From DHVE2 group archaeon (GTDB lineage: Archaea; Thermoplasmatota; Thermoplasmata; Thermoplasmatales; Aciduliprofundaceae): a stretch of DNA of 5,484 bases. The translations under genes were made by a program, and so were the position numbers. The notes beneath the pieces are model-generated. The model was not told the origin of the DNA. It saw only the letters and a list, made by a program, of their open reading frames with translations, and made no database searches. Below are positions 1-5,484 of this stretch, piece by piece. Location: assembly GCA_027014065.1 (NCBI GenBank), contig JALWEL010000025.1, positions 1 through 5,484 of the forward strand. Direction: 5' to 3'. How positions within the stretch are numbered: the first letter of the stretch is position 1; each line of letters begins with the position of its first letter.

Positions 1-23
1 CACCTATGCTTCGTATGCACACA

Positions 24-62
24 AAGTATATATCTTTAACCCACGCAAAGAGTTAAATATAT
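24..62 (+). promoter_or_regulatory. TATA-box/BRE promoter of the CBS gene (leaderless)
   Basis: A TATA-like element TTAAATAT lies at 53-60, preceded by a purine-rich BRE-like stretch (GCAAAGAG, 45-52). Archaeal transcription normally starts about 25 bases downstream of the TATA centre, which falls on or next to the ATG at 82. No Shine-Dalgarno sequence precedes that ATG, so the transcript is probably leaderless. A second TATA-like element, GTATATAT at 26-33, may be an alternative promoter or may serve a divergent gene. The assignment rests on sequence pattern and spacing only. Confidence 0.55.
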
Positions 63-81
63 CGTTGCGGTTATTCTAATC

Positions 82-594
82 ATGGCTGAAAAAAAACACG
101 AGGATATCCAGTACGTGCTTAAACACTTCTACAAGGTTCCCATTGATGCAATAATGAAAAAGGATGTTTGGAATATGCCAATTGCGTACTTGGACACACC
201 CATAGAAGACATTTTCTCAATCATGACCGCAAGAAGACACGTGTGGATCGTGGAAAAAAAAGGATCTACGAAATTGAAGGGAGTAATTACGGAAAAGGAC
301 CTTTTAGAGATTATGGCACCTAAGAAGATTAAGCCCTACGCCATAGGTGGCATCGACATTCGCTCGCTTCTTTTCGGAAATGTTCTAACTGCCAAAGACA
401 TCATGGTGAGGAAGGTTATAGCGGCGCACCCCAACGACACAATAGAGGAGGCTTTGGAGAAAATGAAGGCTTTCCGGATAAGGAGATTGCCCGTTGTGGA
501 CAAAGATGGAAATTTGGTGGGAGAGCTAACAATAAAAACAATAATAATCCAGTTCCGCAAAGTGCTGAAGTGGTACAGAATCACTTCCCCCTGA
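82..594 (+). CDS. Two-CBS-domain protein
   Basis: This is a 170-residue protein made almost entirely of a tandem CBS (Bateman) module. CBS1 spans about residues 21-79 and ends in the characteristic GVITEKDLLEIM stretch. CBS2 spans about residues 103-160 and contains RIRRLPVVDKDGNLVGELT. Such modules usually bind adenine nucleotides or S-adenosylmethionine and act as energy or ligand sensors. No catalytic, DNA-binding or transporter domain is attached, so the partner and true role are unknown. ATG 82 is the only plausible start: an in-frame TAA lies at 37-39 and no ATG, GTG or TTG codon lies between them. No Shine-Dalgarno sequence is present, consistent with leaderless translation. The gene converges on flaJ with 2 bases between the stop codons and is therefore not part of the archaellum operon. 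The family call is firm; any link to motility is speculation. Confidence 0.9.
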   Translation: MAEKKHEDIQYVLKHFYKVPIDAIMKKDVWNMPIAYLDTPIEDIFSIMTARRHVWIVEKKGSTKLKGVITEKDLLEIMAPKKIKPYAIGGIDIRSLLFGNVLTAKDIMVRKVIAAHPNDTIEEALEKMKAFRIRRLPVVDKDGNLVGELTIKTIIIQFRKVLKWYRITSP

Positions 595-596
595 GT

Positions 597-2258
597 TCAG
601 AAGGATAAAACTTTGCCAACTATCCAATCGGTTAGGTAAGCCACTATGATCCCTATCCACGAGAGCATGGCAAAATGCAGGTAGATGCTGTGTTTGTGAG
701 ATCCGCTCACCACCTTAATCATAATAGAAGATATTAACGCGTGGATTATCAAAAGAGAGAGAAATACCACATTTGCAGTTGCTATTGGAAACTTTGCCGT
801 GAGAAGAGGGATTTTGATGTACTGCTGCAGATTCACTGGGTAGTATTTAATCATCGAGGCCATCATCTTCATGAGGTCCAAAGTTGTGTAGAGGGCAAAT
901 GCTATTCCTACCATTAGGCCGTATAGAATTCCCGTGAGATTGGTTGCCGATTGATATCTCTTCTTCCTCAGACCGATCATCATGATATATGCGTCGCTTA
1001 TTATTCTCGATATCCTCGTTGGATTGCCACCCATCTCGATCCCTGTCACATACATATCCGTGAATTTTGAAATCAGATTGCTCCCCGTTTCCCCCGCGAA
1101 GAAGTTCCATGCCTTTTTCTTGTCTATTCTCGTAAGAAGCCTCTTATAGAGGGTATCAATAAATTTCGTTAATTTTCCGAAGTCATGCTTTCTCAATCGC
1201 TCCATGGCCATCACATCGCTTCCCTTAGCTTCCACATAACTTCCTACGGCTCGAATGAATGCATCGTAGTTCTCATCGCAATTTATAAGATCGCTCTCGG
1301 CGCTATGAACCAAGTACCCGGGATAAAACAGAGGTGTCAATGAGATGGCAACCGACAGGTAAAGGGATAAACCAAGGGAGAAAGACAATAGAAATATGAG
1401 AAGAACGGAGATATACACGAAAGGAAGAGTTTTCAGAAGTTTGATGTCCATGGGTGCACGAACATCCTTCCGATTGTGCCACACCTCGTCCTGTGGTAAT
1501 CTAACCTTTATAGCATATAGCATTATGCTCTCCGTGGCCAGGAAAGCGAGAAGGGTTAGATAAAGCAGAATCTTCGCGTCTATGTTGGCAAACATGGGGA
1601 GAATAGCGACGAACACCGCGAAGAACAGCATGGAAATGAGAATAGCCACAAAAGCTTCTTTATAGACGTCCAGTTGTGCTAACGAGGCTTCGTATTTTAT
1701 CGCGTATGTCTCCAAAACAACCTTCCTCTCCTTGTCCAAAAACTTCTCGAAATCCTCGCCTGCCTCGGCGCTGTGCGCTAAACGATCTAAAAAATCCGCG
1801 AGCATGATGCTGGGGCATCTCTTCGCCACCACGCGAGCTGCATCTGGCAGACTCATGTTCCAGTACTCCACCAAATTGTATATCTTCTCCACCTCATCGC
1901 TCAGAGCACCGTATTCTTTCACCTCCGACAATATTCTGAATATCTCCTTTCTGGGAAGATGTGTGGATGCGAGAACTGCCATTCTCGTGATGAATAGATG
2001 CATGTACCTCTCAATCTCGTTTTTCCTCTTCTCCCCTTTCACCAGGGGAAAGAGCATGGAGAATAGTATTCCGAAGGCAGGAATCAGGTAAATTACCAAA
2101 TTAAGAGGGAAGAGGATGTGCGGATAAACTGCAAATATGTATAGAGCTATTGCAAATGTAGTTACCACCGCAGGGATAACGTAAAATAGTATGTACTTGC
2201 GCCAAGGAACATCGAAAGACGCATACAGCCTGAATATTTTCTCCCTAACGGTGGGCAT
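597..2258 (-). CDS. flaJ: Archaellum platform membrane protein FlaJ/ArlJ
   Basis: FlaJ is the polytopic membrane platform of the archaellum, related to type II secretion GspF and type IV pilus PilC. It sits in the cytoplasmic membrane and docks the ATPase FlaI. The 553-residue length is normal for the family. Two T2SSF-type cytoplasmic helical domains are visible, at about residues 85-200 (including AHSAEAGEDFEKFL, 161-174) and 325-440 (including VTGIEMGGNPTRI). About nine hydrophobic segments surround them, near 22-45, 50-72, 200-222, 228-250, 278-298, 299-317, 440-462, 492-516 and 526-547. A basic loop at 250-268 and the basic region at 371-383 are plausibly cytoplasmic. The gene is last in the run, starting 6 bases after the flaI stop. 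Its ribosome binding site is weaker than those of the other genes: GTGAT at 2264-2268, 5 bases before the ATG and overlapping the flaI TGA, which suggests dependence on translational coupling. The stop is 2 bases from that of the convergent CBS gene. Confidence 0.95.
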   Translation of the reverse strand: MPTVREKIFRLYASFDVPWRKYILFYVIPAVVTTFAIALYIFAVYPHILFPLNLVIYLIPAFGILFSMLFPLVKGEKRKNEIERYMHLFITRMAVLASTHLPRKEIFRILSEVKEYGALSDEVEKIYNLVEYWNMSLPDAARVVAKRCPSIMLADFLDRLAHSAEAGEDFEKFLDKERKVVLETYAIKYEASLAQLDVYKEAFVAILISMLFFAVFVAILPMFANIDAKILLYLTLLAFLATESIMLYAIKVRLPQDEVWHNRKDVRAPMDIKLLKTLPFVYISVLLIFLLSFSLGLSLYLSVAISLTPLFYPGYLVHSAESDLINCDENYDAFIRAVGSYVEAKGSDVMAMERLRKHDFGKLTKFIDTLYKRLLTRIDKKKAWNFFAGETGSNLISKFTDMYVTGIEMGGNPTRISRIISDAYIMMIGLRKKRYQSATNLTGILYGLMVGIAFALYTTLDLMKMMASMIKYYPVNLQQYIKIPLLTAKFPIATANVVFLSLLIIHALISSIMIKVVSGSHKHSIYLHFAMLSWIGIIVAYLTDWIVGKVLSF

Positions 2259-2264
2259 GGGGCA

Positions 2265-3902
2265 TCACACCGTAAACGGCAATTTCTCCTTTCCGTATTT
2301 CTGGAAATCGAATATGATCTTCACCACATCGCGATACCGGAATATGTTATGGGCGATCATCTTCTTGATTATCTTCGCTCTAAGGAACAGGTCATCGTAT
2401 ATTCTACGAGGATCCGAGTAACCAAGCAGCGGCGCAATTTTCTCCTCTAAAATGTACGAGTTGTTTAGGCCCCTGAAAACATGAACATCTCGAAGCGGAT
2501 CCCAGACGAACACGGATTTGGTCATCACACCTCCCAGTTCCGAAGAATAGCCTAAAATTTCCTCAACGGAAAGCACTCTTCTCAACGCTCTCCCCTTCAG
2601 ATACACTGCCTGCTGGAACACACCGATGTTGAGGTTATCCATGAATGTGACTGGAACGCTTATTGGCGGCGAGCTCAACCTCTGAATCATTCTTTTGATG
2701 GAAGCTGCGTGGAATGTCGCCATGACAGGGTGGCCGGTCTGCATCGCCTGAAAAGCAACGTTGCCCTCTTCTCCTCTTATCTCTCCGACGATTATGTAAT
2801 TGGGCCTGCTTCTTAGAGCGGCCTTGAGCAGATCGAACATCTCAACGCGGGATTCCTTCGGGCCCGCCTCCCTCGTTAGTAATCTCTGCCATATCTCGTG
2901 GGGCACATGAACCTCCGGTGTATCTTCCGCGGTGAACACCTTGTAATTGTACCTTATGAACGGAAGAATTGCGTTGAGCGTGGTAGTTTTTCCGCTTGCG
3001 GTCTCTCCAGACACGAATATGCTTTTTCCGTACTCGATAGCCATCCACAGATAAGCGGCGATCTCCGGAGAAAATGTTCCCCATTTGACCAATTGAGTAA
3101 CGCTGAGGGGCTCGGCGGCGAATTTTCTTATGGTGAATGACGCTCCTTTAATGCTCACGTCGTCAGCGTAAATGATGTTTATTCTCGAACCATCGGGAAG
3201 CGCACCGTCCACTATCGGTCGTCCAGTGCTAACGGGTCTACCCATGCGCTCGCTCATTCCCCGGAGATAAGAATCTAACTGGTCATATGTGTCGAATTGA
3301 ACGTTGGTTTCCATGGTCTCGAATATCTTATGAATAAGGTGCACGGGCTCTATACCAATTGCGTGAATATCTTCGATGTAAGGATCTCGAAGAAGCGGCT
3401 CCAGAGGCCCGCTCTCGATTATATCCCTCTTTAGATAGTAATCTATCTTATCGTATTCAACTTGAGTAACGGGCACTTTTATCTTCTTGAACATGGCCAA
3501 ATAACCCTTTGGCTCCTCGAATGGCGTGGGCTCGTTCACCATAACCACTGAATCTTTTAGCAACCTTTCAATCTGCTTTTCGAACTCTTCCTTCGTTTTG
3601 TGGGGCGGCTCGTAGCCGGCCTTTATGAATATCAGTTCCTTGATTTTGTCGAATTTTTTCTTCTCCTCATCAGTGAGCTGAGGTTGGATCACCCTGTATT
3701 TCCTTTCGGCTCTTCTTCCGTATATGTGAATGAAAATCGGATCCCCAACGGGATAAATCAAATTCACCCAGTCCAAATCCTTCATATCTCTCGATAGCTG
3801 CTCGTAGAACTCCGGCTTCTCTTTGAGCTCCGCGGATATCTTTTTCACGTACTCCGCGAGGTGTGGATTTCGGCTCATTGCAACATCAAACTTGCTCGCC
3901 AT
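2265..3902 (-). CDS. flaI: Archaellum motor/assembly ATPase FlaI/ArlI
   Basis: FlaI is a type II/IV secretion ATPase (GspE/PilT superfamily) that forms a hexamer on FlaJ and powers both filament assembly and rotation. With the start chosen here it has 545 residues. Visible motifs are Walker A GETASGKTT (about 299-307), the acidic box TAEDTPEVH (324-332), Walker B in NYIIVGEIRGEE (368-379) and the His box ATFHAAS (395-401). A conserved arginine-rich N-terminal-core stretch, MGRPVSTGRPIVDG, precedes the ATPase core. The first 140 or so residues are a charged region typical of the family. Three in-frame starts exist: GTG 3911, ATG 3908 and ATG 3902. I chose ATG 3902 because GAGGTGAT (3907-3914) is a near-perfect anti-16S match 4 bases upstream of it, and the two earlier start codons lie within that site. 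The gene follows flaH closely (10 bases between stop and start) and precedes flaJ by 6 bases. All catalytic motifs appear intact. Confidence 0.96.
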   Translation of the reverse strand: MASKFDVAMSRNPHLAEYVKKISAELKEKPEFYEQLSRDMKDLDWVNLIYPVGDPIFIHIYGRRAERKYRVIQPQLTDEEKKKFDKIKELIFIKAGYEPPHKTKEEFEKQIERLLKDSVVMVNEPTPFEEPKGYLAMFKKIKVPVTQVEYDKIDYYLKRDIIESGPLEPLLRDPYIEDIHAIGIEPVHLIHKIFETMETNVQFDTYDQLDSYLRGMSERMGRPVSTGRPIVDGALPDGSRINIIYADDVSIKGASFTIRKFAAEPLSVTQLVKWGTFSPEIAAYLWMAIEYGKSIFVSGETASGKTTTLNAILPFIRYNYKVFTAEDTPEVHVPHEIWQRLLTREAGPKESRVEMFDLLKAALRSRPNYIIVGEIRGEEGNVAFQAMQTGHPVMATFHAASIKRMIQRLSSPPISVPVTFMDNLNIGVFQQAVYLKGRALRRVLSVEEILGYSSELGGVMTKSVFVWDPLRDVHVFRGLNNSYILEEKIAPLLGYSDPRRIYDDLFLRAKIIKKMIAHNIFRYRDVVKIIFDFQKYGKEKLPFTV

Positions 3903-3906
3903 TTCC

Positions 3907-3914
3907 ATCACCTC
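3907..3914 (-). promoter_or_regulatory. Ribosome binding site deciding the flaI start
   Basis: GAGGTGAT on the minus strand matches the archaeal anti-Shine-Dalgarno sequence. It overlaps the flaH TGA stop (3913-3915) and sits 4 bases before ATG 3902. It makes that ATG, and not GTG 3911 or ATG 3908, the preferred flaI start. Confidence 0.7.
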
Positions 3915-4602
3915 ATGATATGGCCATTATCTCCAGAATTATTCCAGTACCTGATTCCACACGAAACGCAATTGTATTCTCAACGCGAGAAGGTGCATTT
4001 GTGTATCTCCTTACGAATGCTATTCTGTTCACTATCCCGCCAATTCTGTTTATCTTTGTCTCCAGATAGAGATTGGACGCTGACTTGAACGGCGCCAGTA
4101 TGTTTTCCGGAATTATTCCCTTCTCAATTGTGAGAATTATCGTTCTGTCCATGGCCATCAGCTTTTTGAAGAAAGAGAGAAGCTGAATTGCACGCGTTTC
4201 AACCTTCAAGCTCGCCTTCACCAGAGATGAGAGGGTATCAATGATTATTATATCCGTCCTGAATAACTGCGGAGATGCCATAAGCCTGCCCAAGAAATCC
4301 TTGCGGTCTCGAAGGGTGCCGATTATTGGGTAAACGGGAACGAAAACCAGCCGATTTCTCAGGAGAAAACTGGCGATGGGGTAATTCAAAGAGTACATCT
4401 GGTTGATGAAATCCCTAACGGTGAGCTCAGTGGAGATTATGGTGACTGTGTGCCCATTCAATAAGAAGCCGTAAGCGAGCCTCTGGGTTAAAGCGCTCTT
4501 TCCGCTTCCATCCTCTCCCTCGATTATCACCAGAGATCCCTCAGGAATCCCACCGCCGAGCTTGCTGTGAAGTTCATCCCTCTCAATCTTTATGTGGTAC
4601 AT
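3913..4602 (-). CDS. flaH: Archaellum KaiC/RecA-like ATP-binding protein FlaH/ArlH
   Basis: FlaH is a cytoplasmic RecA/KaiC-family protein that binds ATP and interacts with FlaI beneath FlaJ, inside the ring or scaffold of the motor. The protein has 229 residues, normal for the family. Walker A is GEDGSGKS (29-36). The Walker B strand is DIIIIDTLSS (117-126), with its aspartate but no following acidic residue. A Ser-Thr pair in IISTEL (57-58) corresponds in position to the ST motif described for FlaH, where phosphorylation is reported to influence oligomerisation and FlaI binding. The reading frame stays open upstream to 4722, but that extension would lie inside flaG. ATG 4602 gives the canonical N-terminus and has GAGGTG (4608-4613) 5 bases upstream. 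The start is 2 bases past the flaG stop codon, so the two are likely translationally coupled. Confidence 0.95.
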   Translation of the reverse strand: MYHIKIERDELHSKLGGGIPEGSLVIIEGEDGSGKSALTQRLAYGFLLNGHTVTIISTELTVRDFINQMYSLNYPIASFLLRNRLVFVPVYPIIGTLRDRKDFLGRLMASPQLFRTDIIIIDTLSSLVKASLKVETRAIQLLSFFKKLMAMDRTIILTIEKGIIPENILAPFKSASNLYLETKINRIGGIVNRIAFVRRYTNAPSRVENTIAFRVESGTGIILEIMAIS

Positions 4603-4604
4603 GC

Positions 4605-5030
4605 TTACACCTCGAAGGTAAAGCTCTTGGATAATCCATCTTCTAAAATCACCTTCACAACATGCGTGCCCGGCTGCAGCTCCATATCCACGTACAACGT
4701 AATTGTGATTCCCGGGTTCCACGTTACGTTCTCATCCCCCAATGTGTAATTGGCGGAGATTCCGTCCACCAGCACTGTGATATGCTGAACGCTTAGAGCA
4801 ATCTTTCCTGTGTTTTTCAGGTACAAAATCACCGGGTTATTTGTCATTCTCTGCGGGTCGTTGATTATCTTGAAATCCTCAGATAGTTGATGGGATATCA
4901 TGTCCCCGCGGTCCTGTATGCCGTTGGATATGTTCAGTATCACACTTGCAGCGACACCTATGAATCCTCCTGCAATGACCACGGAGGCAATGAAGAATAT
5001 TATGTGTGTTGCACTTGTGCTCAGACCCAT
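4605..5030 (-). CDS. flaG: Archaellum stator-type protein FlaG/ArlG
   Basis: FlaG is a membrane-anchored protein with an extracytoplasmic beta-sandwich domain. With FlaF it is thought to link the archaellum motor to the cell envelope or S-layer. The 141-residue protein starts with a single hydrophobic helix (about residues 9-32, containing the FIASVVIAGG stretch) that resembles the N-terminus of archaellins and type IV pilins. A short helix-like linker follows (about 33-60), then a beta-rich domain (about 64-141) with LYLKNTGKIALS, ITVLVDG and a WNPGITITL turn, the pattern seen in FlaG. The ATG at 5030 is preceded by GAGGTGA (5035-5041), which overlaps the TGA stop of the upstream gene (5040-5042) and leaves a 9-base gap. 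The match to FlaG over FlaF rests on the ATHIIFFIASVVIA-type N-terminus and position immediately before flaH. I saw no clear signal-peptidase site. Confidence 0.88.
   Translation of the reverse strand: MGLSTSATHIIFFIASVVIAGGFIGVAASVILNISNGIQDRGDMISHQLSEDFKIINDPQRMTNNPVILYLKNTGKIALSVQHITVLVDGISANYTLGDENVTWNPGITITLYVDMELQPGTHVVKVILEDGLSKSFTFEV
4608..4613 (-). promoter_or_regulatory. Ribosome binding site deciding the flaH start
   Basis: GAGGTG forms the last two sense codons (Glu-Val) of flaG and lies 5 bases before ATG 4602. It supports this ATG over the open extension that runs upstream through flaG, and it implies coupling of flaG and flaH translation. Confidence 0.7.
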
Positions 5031-5034
5031 ATAC

Positions 5035-5041
5035 TCACCTC
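5035..5041 (-). promoter_or_regulatory. Ribosome binding site of flaG
   Basis: GAGGTGA overlaps the stop codon of the propeller-like gene and lies 4 bases before ATG 5030. It shows that flaG is expressed in the same transcript as the gene before it and is probably coupled to it. Confidence 0.65.
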
Positions 5042-5484
5042 ACAGAAACCCATATACTTCGTTCCCGTATTCATCCACCATCTTCACCCGATAGCCAGAG
5101 TTCAACGCAATCATTGTGGCTCCGCAAATGTATATCTTTCCGTAGAGATCAACGTTTGTGGCTTCCACGCTCAACGGTATGCTTCCCACGTAGGCACCAT
5201 GGTCGTATACGAGAATGGAACCATAGCTCGTCAGCACCAATAGATAATCTCCCTGCGCATTGCTATCCGCGGATATTTTCATCGCATTGCTCAATCTAAA
5301 ATCCGCTATTGTTCCTTCGTAATTCCCGTAGTAGTCGAAGAGCTTCACTTCCTCTCCATCCAGCACGTACACTTCCTTTCCTACGGCCACATCCTTACCA
5401 TCTGTCAAATTTACCTTTTTTATCACCTCCCCTGTGTTGTTCATAACTATGAAATTTGAGGAATTCACGGCGTAAATATATGGG
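5040..5484 (-). CDS. Beta-propeller-like repeat protein, C-terminal part (5' end outside the window)
   Basis: The visible 147 or so codons are the C-terminal end of a larger protein; the frame stays open to the window edge. A GTG at 5466-5468 could be read as a start, but the preceding codons (PYIYA) continue the repeat pattern and no ribosome binding site precedes it, so it is more likely an internal valine. About four repeats of 32-43 residues can be aligned by eye, each with a hydrophobic strand, a short turn, then a strand ending in an aromatic-Asp or Gly turn: PYIYAVNSSNFIVMNNTGEV, EVYVLDGEEVKLFDYYGN, YLLVLTSYGSILVYDHGA and IYICGATMIALNSGYRVKMV followed by DEYGNE. This resembles the blades of PQQ/WD40/YVTN-like propellers. 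No transmembrane segment or catalytic motif is visible in this part. It is the gene immediately before flaG, where flaF usually sits, and its stop overlaps the flaG ribosome binding site, so it belongs to the archaellum operon. Its function is unknown; a structural or scaffold role is only an inference. FlaF could be fused at its unseen N-terminus or be encoded elsewhere. Confidence 0.75.
   Translation of the reverse strand, partial: PYIYAVNSSNFIVMNNTGEVIKKVNLTDGKDVAVGKEVYVLDGEEVKLFDYYGNYEGTIADFRLSNAMKISADSNAQGDYLLVLTSYGSILVYDHGAYVGSIPLSVEATNVDLYGKIYICGATMIALNSGYRVKMVDEYGNEVYGFL
5043..5484 (-). repeat. Degenerate propeller-blade repeats at the protein level
   Basis: Four protein-level repeats run from about 5484-5379, 5378-5250, 5249-5139 and 5138-5043, giving about 35, 43, 37 and 32 residues. 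They share a strand-turn-strand pattern (for example EVYVLDGEEVKLFDYYGN beside YLLVLTSYGSILVYDHGA) but no obvious DNA-level identity, as expected for old, diverged blades. Boundaries are by eye. Confidence 0.55.

Noticed and set aside
336..584. Minus-strand open frame inside the CBS gene
   Set aside because: It is a shadow of a well-supported CBS coding frame, with no promoter, ribosome binding site or recognisable domain.
1732..2091. Plus-strand open frame inside flaJ
   Set aside because: It is antisense to conserved FlaJ sequence, has low-complexity Ser/Arg-rich composition and no domain or start signal.
4603..4722. A 40-residue N-terminal extension of FlaH
   Set aside because: It lies entirely within flaG in another frame, does not look like FlaH sequence, and a good ribosome binding site points to ATG 4602.
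4887..5299. Overlapping plus-strand open frames opposite flaG and the propeller-like gene
   Set aside because: Their Cys/His/Ser-rich composition is typical of antisense frames, and the opposite strand has a coherent protein with proper ribosome binding sites.
5040..5468. The propeller-like gene as a complete 142-residue protein starting at GTG 5468
   Set aside because: No ribosome binding site precedes this GTG, and the codons before it continue the repeat pattern to the window edge, so the gene is more likely cut by the window.
1..5484. tRNA or rRNA genes, CRISPR arrays, insertion sequences, or direct and inverted DNA repeats
   Set aside because: The window is almost fully coding and I saw no regularly spaced repeats, transposase motifs or terminal inverted repeats, and no tRNA-like pattern.

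Overview
This window looks archaeal and carries the 3' half of an archaellum (archaeal flagellum) operon on the minus strand. Read in transcription order, from right to left, it holds the C-terminal end of a beta-propeller-like protein of unknown function, then flaG, flaH, flaI and flaJ (arlG, arlH, arlI and arlJ in the newer naming). A short two-CBS-domain protein is encoded on the plus strand at the left end and converges on flaJ.

Archaeal origin is supported by three things: the FlaGHIJ proteins themselves; ribosome binding sites of the form GAGGTGA(T), which match the archaeal 16S rRNA 3' end; and a TATA-box promoter placed for a leaderless transcript in front of the CBS gene. The frequent AGA/AGG arginine and ATA isoleucine codons suggest a thermophile. 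The G-H-I-J order is typical of archaella. I suspect a euryarchaeal or Thermoplasmatota-type host, perhaps close to Aciduliprofundum, but this is a guess from general character and not a match I could verify.

Layout: 1-81 is an AT-rich promoter region, possibly serving divergent genes. 82-594 (+) is the CBS protein. 597-2258 (-) is FlaJ, the membrane platform. 2265-3902 (-) is FlaI, the motor and assembly ATPase. 3913-4602 (-) is FlaH, a KaiC/RecA-like regulator. 4605-5030 (-) is FlaG, a membrane-anchored beta-sandwich stator-type protein. 5040-5484 (-) is the propeller-like protein, cut by the window edge. The minus-strand genes are separated by only 2 to 10 bases, and a ribosome binding site overlaps or abuts the preceding stop codon at each junction, so they are almost certainly one translationally coupled transcript whose promoter lies to the right of the window. 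No gene-free stretch exceeds 81 bases.

Together FlaJ, FlaI and FlaH form the core motor: FlaI hydrolyses ATP on the cytoplasmic face of FlaJ, FlaH binds FlaI, and FlaG (normally with FlaF) links the motor to the cell envelope outside the membrane. The unusual point is that the position just upstream of flaG, where flaF is normally found, is occupied by a protein ending in beta-propeller-like repeats.
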